Of a stretch of DNA of 14,321 bases, positions 7,188-13,753 are shown piece by piece. The translations under genes were made by a program, and so were the position numbers. The DNA is from CALMSM01 sp964534095 (lineage in GTDB: Bacteria > Patescibacteriota > Saccharimonadia > Saccharimonadales > CALMSM01). The notes beneath the pieces were generated by a model. It worked only from the letters and a program-made list of their open reading frames with translations, was not told where the DNA came from and searched no databases. Numbering within the stretch: the stretch's first letter is position 1; the number at the start of each line of letters is the position of its first letter. Location of the stretch: NCBI GenBank assembly GCA_964534095.1, contig CAZHPF010000015.1:1-14321 (forward strand). Reading direction: 5' to 3'.

Positions 7188-10124
7188 CTAATCGTTACGG
7201 TTAATTGTTATAACGTTTTCACTAGGAGTTTTATTTGACGTATCAGTTTGGCGAAGGTGTATAACCCCATCATCGGCTAACTCTGGCTTTTGAGGAAGAG
7301 AAGGAGCCGCTGGAGCAGGCGCTACTGTCCGTGCATTGTATAGAGGTTGCTGAGGTGTAGGCGCCTGGGCAGGAGTAGCAGCAGGAGGAGGAGGGGATAC
7401 AAAAGTCTGAGGAGAAGGTGCAGCAATGGCTTGGGTTGAAGCTTGCGGCGGTATGGATGTACCCATAGGGGCAGTCGGGCTAGGCCGGGGGGCTGGTTGA
7501 TTAGTGAGTGGGGTTGTTTGTTTTTTTGCTAGCCAGTCATCTAAGAAAGAAGAGGTACCGGGTTTACCAGCGCCCTGGGATCCAGACAGCCCTCCAGGAG
7601 TACTTACGTTTCCAGACGGTAGATTTCGCGCAGTCTGCCCGACCCCGTTAAAAGCTGTCTTTGCAGGTGGAAGAGCAAGCGTTTTCATCCGTTCACCTAT
7701 TTCAGCATCAACAACAGCTCGTGGTCTACCATACTTAACAGCTGACAATTGCCGGAGAGCATCAAATAGTTTTGGGTTCGCTTTACCCAGATACGGAAGG
7801 CCTGCCATACTGAAGGGCTGAGTTGGTACTCCTCCAATAAGCGTCCTAACGATTGAGTTATAGTTTGGTATACGCAGCAAGTCATCACCGTCAAAGAGAG
7901 GTTGAAAGTACCGTGATAATGCCTCCACGTCATTTTGACCAATACGATAAGCTACGATTGTACCCATATTTCCAAACACTGCATCTCTGATTTCATCGCT
8001 CAACTGAGTGGTAAACTGGTTAGCAACAATAAGGTTCAATCGATATTTCCGCGCCTCGGACATAATGGTAGCAAAGGAGTCTGTAGAGAAGTTCTGAAAC
8101 TCGTCCACGTACAAACAAAAGTCTTGTCGATCTTCTTCAGGAATAGTCGAACGGCTCATGGCCGCCGCCTGGAATTTCATTACAAAAATCATACCGAGTA
8201 GTTTGGAGTTAAGGTCACCAGTGCGTCCTTTACTGAGATTAACAATCAGTATCTTCTTGTTGTCCATGATATCGCGCAGGTCAAAGGCGCTTTTAGTTTG
8301 ACCGATGATATTACGCATCATTCGGTTTGACAAAAATGCCCCGAACTTGCTCACAAACCAACTGACTACTTCTCCGAAATCATTAGAGCGCTGGGACTGA
8401 GGCATTTCCTTTTCCCAGAATTCAATAACATTAGGATCTTTGACGTACTTCAGCTTTTGCTTTACAAACTGAGGATCACGAAATAACTTGGGAATGTCAA
8501 CGAATGTACCGCCTTCGGGATCAGCCATAACTGTCAAGGCAGCATTCCTAAATAAGTGTTCATAGCGAGGTCCAATAATGCCTTGTCGCTGCGGGTCATA
8601 CAGCTTATAAAGCATATTGATAGCTTCTTGGATGAGGAAATCTTTCTGGTCATCATTACTATATTCAAAGATATTGAGACCCAGTGGATACTCCACGTCT
8701 GCTGGACAAAAATAAATAACGTCTTCCGTACGTTCCTTTGGTACCATAGCAAGCAATCGTTCTGCGGTATCACCGTGTGGATCAATAAAAGCAAATCCAT
8801 CACCATTCATCATGTCTTGAAACGCAAGGTTCTCGAGAAACGTAGATTTACCAGTACCTGTCTGACCGACTGCATATAAGTGTCGGCGACGGTCTTCAAA
8901 CGATAGCCGGACAGGTTTTTTAGAGCCTCGAAAAATGTTATATCCCATAAGCAAGCCTTCATCAGGCATGTTACGCGGACCATCTACTTGCTTGCTTGCT
9001 TGGCGTGCAAGCTGAGTGGTAGGTATGTTCTTTTGATCGGGGAAATGAAAAAGCGTTGCAAGCTCAACAGTATTAAGGATACTTTGACTATTCTGTTGTG
9101 GGAAAAACCTCATGATGTACCCTGTTACAAAACTCTCAATATCTTTGGCCGGCGTAAAAGTAAATCCGTTTTTTCCCTGTGCGTTAAACAAAGCAAATGT
9201 TGCTACTACATTATTTAAAATAGCTTGCGACCTCTGAGATATATTGGACGAGGCAATAATGCGAATCATCACCTCAAAACCAGGATGCCGAGTTTTATCA
9301 TCAATAGCGTCAACTACTGACTGATCAAGCGACGAGAGTTCTTTTTTATCTGATCCTCCCCCTCCGCCCTTATCCTCTGGTGGTTTATGAAGCGCGGCAA
9401 AAGTTTGGCGTATCCACCAAAATGCCAGCGCCCCTCCTGTTTTAGACTTCTCGCCTTTACGTTTTTTTGCAGCCTCTGCGTGGGCTTGTTTCCGCCACCC
9501 AGGCTGAGCAGGCCGAAACATAATCTGTATACCTGCGCCATCTTCTTTATCCAGAGTAGATAATGCGTTTAAAAGAGACTGTATGCCGTCTCTTTTAAGC
9601 TCTTGGTACGTTGCTATTGGGTATGCAAACGATTCCTTTAACGTAAGTTCGCCGCCCACCGTGCCACTTATTTTACCTACAGTATTAAAAATATTGTGTT
9701 CGGTTACTTCCTCCAACCGGGCAGTTGGGTATGCACTTACGATTGCTTGGCGTACAACATCTACCAGGACAACCGGTACTGCGGCGTAAAAACTCACAAA
9801 GCCTCTATACCCCACTATTTCAAAGGCAAGGTGTCGTTGACCATAAAACCCGTTTTTAAAGCCCTTCTTAAACGTACTGGCAATAATGTCATACATTGTT
9901 TGAGCTTGCGATATATTTTCTTCTATAATGTCTCGAACATCTCTACCACTTCCTTCAATATCTTCACTTAATGGCGGCAAATGAATAAGAAGCGGCACCA
10001 TCTTGAGGCCGCGCTCAAAGTTTTTTTGTTCGCGAAAAACTTTCCTGGTTTGGAAAAAGATAATCGGCCCTGCGATTAATGCAAGGAAGATAAGTGCTAG
10101 AAAAATTGCTACAAGCACCCCCAT
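7188..10124 (-). CDS. Type IV secretion coupling-like ATPase (VirD4/TraD/HerA family) with Pro-rich tail
   Basis: 978-residue membrane-anchored P-loop ATPase. An N-terminal membrane helix (3-24) is followed by a ~350-residue region with no recognised motif, containing a basic Gly/Lys linker (about 210-260). The motor domain has Walker A GQTGTGKST (420-428), then GFAFIDPHGD (443-452) and Walker B CLYVDEFQ (670-677) followed by LIVANQF (698-704), the pattern of VirD4/TraD/HerA hexameric pumps. Residues ~818-978 are a Pro/Ala/Gln-rich disordered tail ending in a short conserved-looking segment (DDGVIHLRQ). Such proteins move DNA or protein across the membrane; no relaxase, VirB4 or channel gene is visible here, so the substrate is unknown. 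ATG with GAGGAA (10132-10137) 7 nt upstream, inside the end of the preceding gene, indicates coupling. Stop TAG. Confidence 0.88.
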   Translation of the reverse strand: MGVLVAIFLALIFLALIAGPIIFFQTRKVFREQKNFERGLKMVPLLIHLPPLSEDIEGSGRDVRDIIEENISQAQTMYDIIASTFKKGFKNGFYGQRHLAFEIVGYRGFVSFYAAVPVVLVDVVRQAIVSAYPTARLEEVTEHNIFNTVGKISGTVGGELTLKESFAYPIATYQELKRDGIQSLLNALSTLDKEDGAGIQIMFRPAQPGWRKQAHAEAAKKRKGEKSKTGGALAFWWIRQTFAALHKPPEDKGGGGGSDKKELSSLDQSVVDAIDDKTRHPGFEVMIRIIASSNISQRSQAILNNVVATFALFNAQGKNGFTFTPAKDIESFVTGYIMRFFPQQNSQSILNTVELATLFHFPDQKNIPTTQLARQASKQVDGPRNMPDEGLLMGYNIFRGSKKPVRLSFEDRRRHLYAVGQTGTGKSTFLENLAFQDMMNGDGFAFIDPHGDTAERLLAMVPKERTEDVIYFCPADVEYPLGLNIFEYSNDDQKDFLIQEAINMLYKLYDPQRQGIIGPRYEHLFRNAALTVMADPEGGTFVDIPKLFRDPQFVKQKLKYVKDPNVIEFWEKEMPQSQRSNDFGEVVSWFVSKFGAFLSNRMMRNIIGQTKSAFDLRDIMDNKKILIVNLSKGRTGDLNSKLLGMIFVMKFQAAAMSRSTIPEEDRQDFCLYVDEFQNFSTDSFATIMSEARKYRLNLIVANQFTTQLSDEIRDAVFGNMGTIVAYRIGQNDVEALSRYFQPLFDGDDLLRIPNYNSIVRTLIGGVPTQPFSMAGLPYLGKANPKLFDALRQLSAVKYGRPRAVVDAEIGERMKTLALPPAKTAFNGVGQTARNLPSGNVSTPGGLSGSQGAGKPGTSSFLDDWLAKKQTTPLTNQPAPRPSPTAPMGTSIPPQASTQAIAAPSPQTFVSPPPPAATPAQAPTPQQPLYNARTVAPAPAAPSLPQKPELADDGVIHLRQTDTSNKTPSENVITINRND

Positions 10125-10128
10125 GCAC

Positions 10129-10548
10129 TTATTCCTCGCTCACTTTTACATTTTTGTTATAGCGTTTCTTGATATACTCTGCCTTGACTTTACTAAGTTC
10201 GCGATTTTGAGCATATGGATCAGTTTTTGTTTGTTCAACTACTGCCTTAGCACGAACTACCCACTCTTTCTCAATAAGATCGGCGTCATCTGCCATTAAG
10301 GCTGCGTCATCAACTGGCACCCCTGGCGGACTAGGCGGCGAAGCAGGAACAGAGGGGATTGTAGTAACAGTCTGCGGATCACCCGTACCGCCTTGTTGAG
10401 GCGCCACAGAAGTCGGTTGAGTACTTTCGCTTTGAACTTCTGGCATGGCCGCTGACTTATCTTCAGCTTTTCCCTTCGCATCGGATGTGCCACTCACCGG
10501 CATGGGCAGCTCGACACTTGCTGGTAGCGTTTCTTGTGTTGGTTCCAT
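10129..10548 (-). CDS. Pro-rich acidic protein with conserved-looking C-terminus, unknown function
   Basis: 139 residues. The first ~80 are low complexity (Pro, Ser, Thr, Ala, Glu, Gln; PASPPSPPGVPVDD) and probably disordered. Residues ~88-139 look folded and helical, with the pattern DLIEKEWVVRAKAVVEQTK, then DPYAQNRELSKVKAEYIKK and RYNKN. I associate that C-terminal pattern with small hypothetical proteins of Saccharibacteria and other CPR lineages (recollection, not a search). It lies 4 nt upstream of the ATPase gene, whose Shine-Dalgarno is inside this gene, so the two are probably made together and may interact through their similar Pro-rich regions. The ATG has no Shine-Dalgarno; a TATAAT lies 8 nt upstream, suggesting a leaderless or nearly leaderless message. 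Confidence 0.8.
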   Translation of the reverse strand: MEPTQETLPASVELPMPVSGTSDAKGKAEDKSAAMPEVQSESTQPTSVAPQQGGTGDPQTVTTIPSVPASPPSPPGVPVDDAALMADDADLIEKEWVVRAKAVVEQTKTDPYAQNRELSKVKAEYIKKRYNKNVKVSEE

Positions 10549-10556
10549 ATTGTTTC

Positions 10557-10562
10557 ATTATA
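10557..10562 (-). promoter_or_regulatory. -10 element for near-leaderless transcription of the 139-aa gene
   Basis: A perfect TATAAT on the minus strand ends 8 nt before the ATG at 10548, so transcription would start about 2 nt before the start codon. No good -35 hexamer is seen at 16-18 nt. The absence of a Shine-Dalgarno at this gene fits, but one perfect hexamer in AT-rich DNA is weak evidence. Confidence 0.35.
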
Positions 10563-10585
10563 CTCTAGTGACGGCTTGAGGTGTA

Positions 10586-10963
10586 CTACTTATTGAGGAA
10601 ATCCGCACGCCACAGATAAAGCCAAAAAACCGTTAGAAGTGCAGTCATGATAAGCCCATCTTTAATCGTAAGCTGATTAAGCGATTGCAGTAACAGTAAC
10701 ATTACCACCGATAAACTAATTCCTAGCGGAATAATTCGTGTGAACACTACGGAATCTCTCCTCAAAAAGCCTACTGCCACTAGATAGGTTGTTTCGTATA
10801 TAAATACGCCAATCAGCACAAAGGGTACGAGCAAAAAAGCAATAGAGGTCTTAGTGGGATTAATAATCATCATATAAATAATGCATAATAACCCTGAAGC
10901 TAACACTAACACCGTGTGTTTTCGTAAAGGACTAGCTATTAACTTATATAAAAATGCACTCAC
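10586..10963 (-). CDS. Four-helix integral membrane protein, unknown function
   Basis: 125 residues with a GTG start. Four hydrophobic segments are visible at about 17-35, 40-62, 74-92 and 100-118, with basic ends (SPLRKH near the N-terminus, GFLRRDS between helices 2 and 3), so this is a small polytopic membrane protein. I do not recognise the family. It lies first in the minus-strand run that continues with the Pro-rich protein (37 nt gap) and the secretion-like ATPase, so a part in that membrane complex is possible. No Shine-Dalgarno precedes the GTG; a TACAAT (10971-10976) ends 7 nt upstream, again consistent with a leaderless start. It sits just downstream of the terminator at 10990-11057. 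Stop TAG. Confidence 0.7.
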   Translation of the reverse strand: MSAFLYKLIASPLRKHTVLVLASGLLCIIYMMIINPTKTSIAFLLVPFVLIGVFIYETTYLVAVGFLRRDSVVFTRIIPLGISLSVVMLLLLQSLNQLTIKDGLIMTALLTVFWLYLWRADFLNK

Positions 10964-10989
10964 AACGACTATTGTAGTGCAAATCTAGT

Positions 10990-11057
10990 AAAAAAGGAGC
11001 CTAGACGGTAAATCCGCTCTTATATACATGATTAAATAGCGCTTACCGTCTTTGGCT
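10990..11057 (-). terminator. Intrinsic terminator, minus strand
   Basis: Read on the minus strand: AGCC (11054-11057), two unpaired A, AGACGGTAA (11043-11051), a 31-nt inner part with a further 4-bp pairing (CGCT/AGCG), then TTACCGTCT (11003-11011), one unpaired A, GGCT (10998-11001), CC and six T (10990-10995). The 9-bp plus 4-bp stem followed by the T tract supports a terminator, although the inner loop is long. Confidence 0.5.
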
Positions 11058-11150
11058 TTGACTGACCGCTCTCGTAATGAGAGCGACATCGGCACTTGTG
11101 GCCGTAGATAGAATGTTAAGAGAAGTGTAAGTTTTTGTTTTGACTTACCG
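10990..11150 (-). ncRNA. Candidate structured RNA or attenuator leader, minus strand
   Basis: Read on the minus strand, three hairpins follow each other: GTAAGT/ACTTAC (11143-11148 with 11127-11132), a short CGG-rich hairpin (11090-11104), and a perfect 7-bp GC-rich hairpin CGCTCTC/GAGAGCG with loop ATTAC (11067-11085). The intrinsic terminator at 10990-11057 comes next. The 8-mer ACGGTAAG occurs twice on the minus strand, in the first hairpin and in the terminator 5' arm, so the terminator 3' arm (TTACCGT) could pair with either copy. It may be a free small RNA or a leader controlling the membrane protein gene that begins 27 nt beyond the T tract. No strong promoter was identified upstream, which lowers confidence. 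Confidence 0.35.
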
Positions 11151-11906
11151 TAATTAAGACTACTCCCAGTTAGTATAAAAGTCAACGATTATATTATTGT
11201 AATATACACAACTTAACTTCTATGGAGGAATGTTTACTGTTTATATATTTACTGTAGATCCTATTGTAAATAATTCTACAAAGCACATTTCACAAACCCT
11301 TTACCTTGCTTTTTAGTTCATAGAAATCGTTTGGGTGCCTGAAATTCTTGAATAACAAAAGCTTTGCCTACCGTTTGATGGCTGCCCAAAACTGATTGAT
11401 TGCTTTTGTTGCGAATTTTTTGTTTTTTAACCTGTCTTTGGTGAAATCTGACTAATAAAAGAGCTCCCTCGTGCTTAGCAGCCATTATGATACTTTATAC
11501 ACTTATTGGCAGGCTCACTTATGTCTAGGGCTTCGCAATAGATTCAAAGTTCAACTTGCTCTCTTTCAGCTATGACCTGCTGTTTTACTTAATCTAAGCC
11601 TACTTGCCTGTGTTATGTCGTATACATACCGTATTTTGCCTATACGTAGCGGCCTTTGGTCTCGGTCGGCTTTTGTTCGTTGACCAATCTCTAGCCAGCC
11701 ATTTGACATGGTTAGAAAATCAGGGTCTTTATAATAGCTTCTTCTGATCCTAAAAATATCATGTCGCACATAAATATATTGTGGCTATTATATACGTTGT
11801 CATGACTAAATTAATCTGCGGTTTTGCGGCCATGCCAGCTAATTTTGCTTATGGGTCGTTCTGGAAAGTAGCGAGTTATGCACAACACCAAAAAAACTTA
11901 AAAAAT

Positions 11907-11958
11907 CTAGGCATAAACATGTTGACAGGATGAGACTAGAAGCTTACTATATGCCTAG
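11907..11958 (+). promoter_or_regulatory. Promoter framed by a 9-bp inverted repeat (operator candidate)
   Basis: A perfect -35 TTGACA (11922-11927), 17-nt spacer and TACTAT (11945-11950) form a plus-strand promoter; transcription would start near 11957. CTAGGCATA (11907-11915) lies just upstream of the -35 box, and its exact inverted complement TATGCCTAG (11950-11958) covers the last base of the -10 box and the start site. Centre spacing is 43 bp, about four helical turns, as expected for two sites bound by one repressor or bridged by looping. Confidence 0.55.
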
Positions 11959-12119
11959 CACTTTGAATAAAAAAAGTGCTCAAAAATAAAAAACGTATCT
12001 GTAACAGCGGTTTCTCGCAAGCCGCTGTTCCAATTAAACAGACGGAAAATACAAACCACTTATACATAAAAATATCAACTACCACCTCAAACAGCCGTCA
12101 CCAAAAAGCGGCTGTTTTT
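11957..12119 (+). ncRNA. Candidate ~160-nt small RNA or comM leader/attenuator
   Basis: From the promoter at 11922-11950 the transcript would carry three hairpins: AGCACTTT/AAAGTGCT (11957-11964 with 11973-11980); AACAGCGG/CCGCTGTT (12003-12010 with 12022-12029, extendable to 11 bp); and the terminator hairpin at 12089-12117. The second and third share AACAGC and GCTGTT arms (12003-12008, 12024-12029, 12090-12095, 12111-12116), so alternative pairing is possible. It ends about 30 nt before comM, so it is either a separate small RNA or a leader that controls comM by premature termination. Between the terminator and comM no second promoter is visible. I do not recognise a known RNA family. Confidence 0.4.
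12089..12119 (+). terminator. Intrinsic terminator upstream of comM
   Basis: AAACAGCCG (12089-12097) pairs perfectly with CGGCTGTTT (12109-12117) around an 11-nt loop, and T115-T119 provides a short T tract that overlaps the stem's last three T. Strong stem but short tail, so partial termination is plausible. Confidence 0.5.
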
Positions 12120-12151
12120 GTGATTAAAAAACTAAAAGGATGGGTCAAAGT

Positions 12152-13672
12152 ATGACAAACAGAATAACAAGTATCACGGAATCGGGTGGAGATATGACAA
12201 TCGTAACAATTGAATGTCGTATCACACAAGGACTGCCGAACGTTATTATTGTGGGCTTCGCAAATCGGGCAGTCGATGAAGCAAAAGAACGTTTGCGGGG
12301 TGCGTTTGCGGCGGGCAAAATTGAATTTCCTAAAAAGCGAATAGCTATTAATTTAGCCCCCGCCGATGTACCAAAAGAGTCTAGCAGTTTTGATTTAGGG
12401 ATTGCGGCAGCCCTTATGCGAGCAGCACAGCTAATACCCGAGGGAGATTACTCTAAAACAATGTTTATTGGTGAGCTCGGTTTAACCAGCGAGATACGCC
12501 CAGTTCGCGGTATTATCGGTAAGTTGCTTGCGGCACAGCGTAAAGGATTCCGCACTTTCTATTTACCGAAGGCCAATGCAGACCAGGCTCTACTTGTCCC
12601 TGGCATTAATATTGTAGCGCTAGAGACGCTCACTCAGCTATACCAGCATTTGAACGGCACTATCAAGCAGCCATTTCAACTATCCGGTAAACACATTCCA
12701 TTACAACCTATTAATCCCAATGTAGAGACGGATATGAAAGATATTAGTGGGCAAGTTCGTGCAAAAAGAGTTATGGAAATCGCGGCGGCCGGCGGCCACA
12801 ACGTGCTACTGAGTGGGCCACCGGGAACGGGTAAAAGCATGCTCGCAAAAGCGTTGGCAAGCATATTGCCATCCATGAATCTATCTGAGATCCTTGAAGT
12901 AACTCATTTGCATAGCCTTGCGAGCAATAATTTTGAAAAAATTGTTTACGAGCGTCCTTTCCGGTCACCACATCATAGCGCCAGCGAAATAGCCGTCATT
13001 GGCGGCGGGCAACATGCCCGCCCTGGCGAAATCAGCCTCGCTCATCGTGGTGTACTTTTTTTAGATGAACTACCGGAATATTATCGAACAACCATAGAAG
13101 CCCTGAGGCAACCACTAGAAGACAATGTTATAACTATCGCACGCGCAAAACAAAGTACTGAGTATTCGGCAGATTTTATGCTTGTCGCTACTAGTAATCC
13201 CTGCCCATGCGGCTATTACGGTAGTGATAATTCATGTAATTGCCCGCCACACACCATTGCCCGTTACCAGCGTAAGCTCTCAGGTCCAATACTTGATCGA
13301 ATCGATCTGTATGTAGAGGTGGACAATGTACGGCATGATACATTGCTTAAATCCGCGAACGACAATGAATCAAGTGCAGTAATACGGGCAAGGGTAATCA
13401 AGGCACGCGAGAGACAACAAAAACGTTACAATTCAGAGACAAAAACGAATGCACAGCTAACTAACCGTGTCATAAAAGAGACAGCCAAACTTGAGGAATC
13501 AGCGAGAACGTTATTGAATCAAGCTGCCGAACGATTAAAAATATCGGCCAGAGCTTACATGCGACTTGTTAAAGTAGCCAGGACTATTGCCGATCTTGAA
13601 GGAAGCGAAGCAATTACTACTAAACACATAAGCGAAGCAATCCAATACCGACGCACAATACAAATCAACTAA
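12152..13672 (+). CDS. comM: ComM/YifB-family AAA+ ATPase (Mg-chelatase-like)
   Basis: 506 residues. ComM is a hexameric helicase that promotes branch migration when incoming DNA is integrated during natural transformation (known for Vibrio and Haemophilus ComM); the role here is inferred. Domains: N-terminal S5-like/ChlI region (1-180, with QGLPNVIIVGFANRAVDEAK), the AAA+ core with Walker A GPPGTGKS (222-229) and Walker B VLFLDE (301-306), a CPC-x8-CNC zinc-binding insert (Cys351, 353, 362, 364), SGPILDRID (377-385), and the C-terminal Mg-chelatase helical domain. An in-frame ATG also exists at 12140, but AAAGGA (12135-12140) overlaps it; ATG 12152 is 11 nt downstream and gives an N-terminus the same length as E. 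coli YifB. Expression probably depends on read-through past the terminator at 12089-12119. Confidence 0.93.
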   Translation: MTNRITSITESGGDMTIVTIECRITQGLPNVIIVGFANRAVDEAKERLRGAFAAGKIEFPKKRIAINLAPADVPKESSSFDLGIAAALMRAAQLIPEGDYSKTMFIGELGLTSEIRPVRGIIGKLLAAQRKGFRTFYLPKANADQALLVPGINIVALETLTQLYQHLNGTIKQPFQLSGKHIPLQPINPNVETDMKDISGQVRAKRVMEIAAAGGHNVLLSGPPGTGKSMLAKALASILPSMNLSEILEVTHLHSLASNNFEKIVYERPFRSPHHSASEIAVIGGGQHARPGEISLAHRGVLFLDELPEYYRTTIEALRQPLEDNVITIARAKQSTEYSADFMLVATSNPCPCGYYGSDNSCNCPPHTIARYQRKLSGPILDRIDLYVEVDNVRHDTLLKSANDNESSAVIRARVIKARERQQKRYNSETKTNAQLTNRVIKETAKLEESARTLLNQAAERLKISARAYMRLVKVARTIADLEGSEAITTKHISEAIQYRRTIQIN

Positions 13673-13685
13673 ACGTAAAAATTAT

Positions 13686-13714
13686 TTGACCTCTGTTGAA
13701 CGATTTGTTACAAT
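13686..13714 (+). promoter_or_regulatory. Promoter of infC-rpmI
   Basis: TTGACC (13686-13691), a 17-nt spacer and TACAAT (13709-13714) make a near-consensus sigma70 promoter in the 78-nt gap after comM. Transcription would start near 13721, giving a ~30-nt leader. No terminator separates comM from this promoter, so comM transcripts may also continue into infC. Confidence 0.75.
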
Positions 13715-13738
13715 TACCTGCAATCAGCTAACGTTCGT

Positions 13739-13753
13739 AAGGAGTAACAGATT
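13739..13753 (+). promoter_or_regulatory. Shine-Dalgarno and ATT start codon of infC
   Basis: AAGGAG (13739-13744) is followed after exactly 6 nt by ATT (13751-13753). An in-frame TAA at 13745-13747 excludes any further upstream start. The next usual initiation codon in frame, TTG at 13769, has no Shine-Dalgarno. This decides the rare ATT start. Confidence 0.8.

Larger units (their letters stand above)
10964..12139. other. 1.2 kb AT-rich intergenic region with RNA and operator signals
   Basis: No convincing protein gene is seen. The two ends hold structured RNA candidates (minus strand 10990-11150; plus strand 11957-12119). The middle, about 11160-11900, is AT-rich with two short open frames on the minus strand: 11318-11485 (55 basic residues, ATG, no Shine-Dalgarno, TATAAA ending 8 nt upstream) and 11566-11769 (67 residues, GTG, no Shine-Dalgarno). 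Neither resembles a family I know. DnaA-box-like 9-mers (TTATNCACA) occur on the plus strand at 11202 (ATATACACA), 11495 (TTATACACT), 11876 (TTATGCACA, perfect) and 12060 (TTATACATA). No tRNA, RNase P, tmRNA or SRP RNA core was found. Confidence 0.6.

Noticed and set aside
10985..11185. 66-residue minus-strand frame
   Set aside because: It runs through the hairpins and terminator of the structured RNA candidate and ends in the T tract; RNA structure explains the sequence better.
11566..11769. 67-residue minus-strand frame in the intergenic region
   Set aside because: GTG start without Shine-Dalgarno, no recognisable family and no neighbour coupling; nothing raises it above chance.
11995..12030. 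Minus-strand terminator formed by the AACAGCGG hairpin and the later T run
   Set aside because: The T-rich part begins about 10 nt after the stem, too far for a normal intrinsic terminator.
10964..12139. RNase P RNA, tmRNA, SRP RNA, 6S RNA or a tRNA in the intergenic region
   Set aside because: None of their conserved cores was found on either strand, and the hairpin layout does not match 6S.
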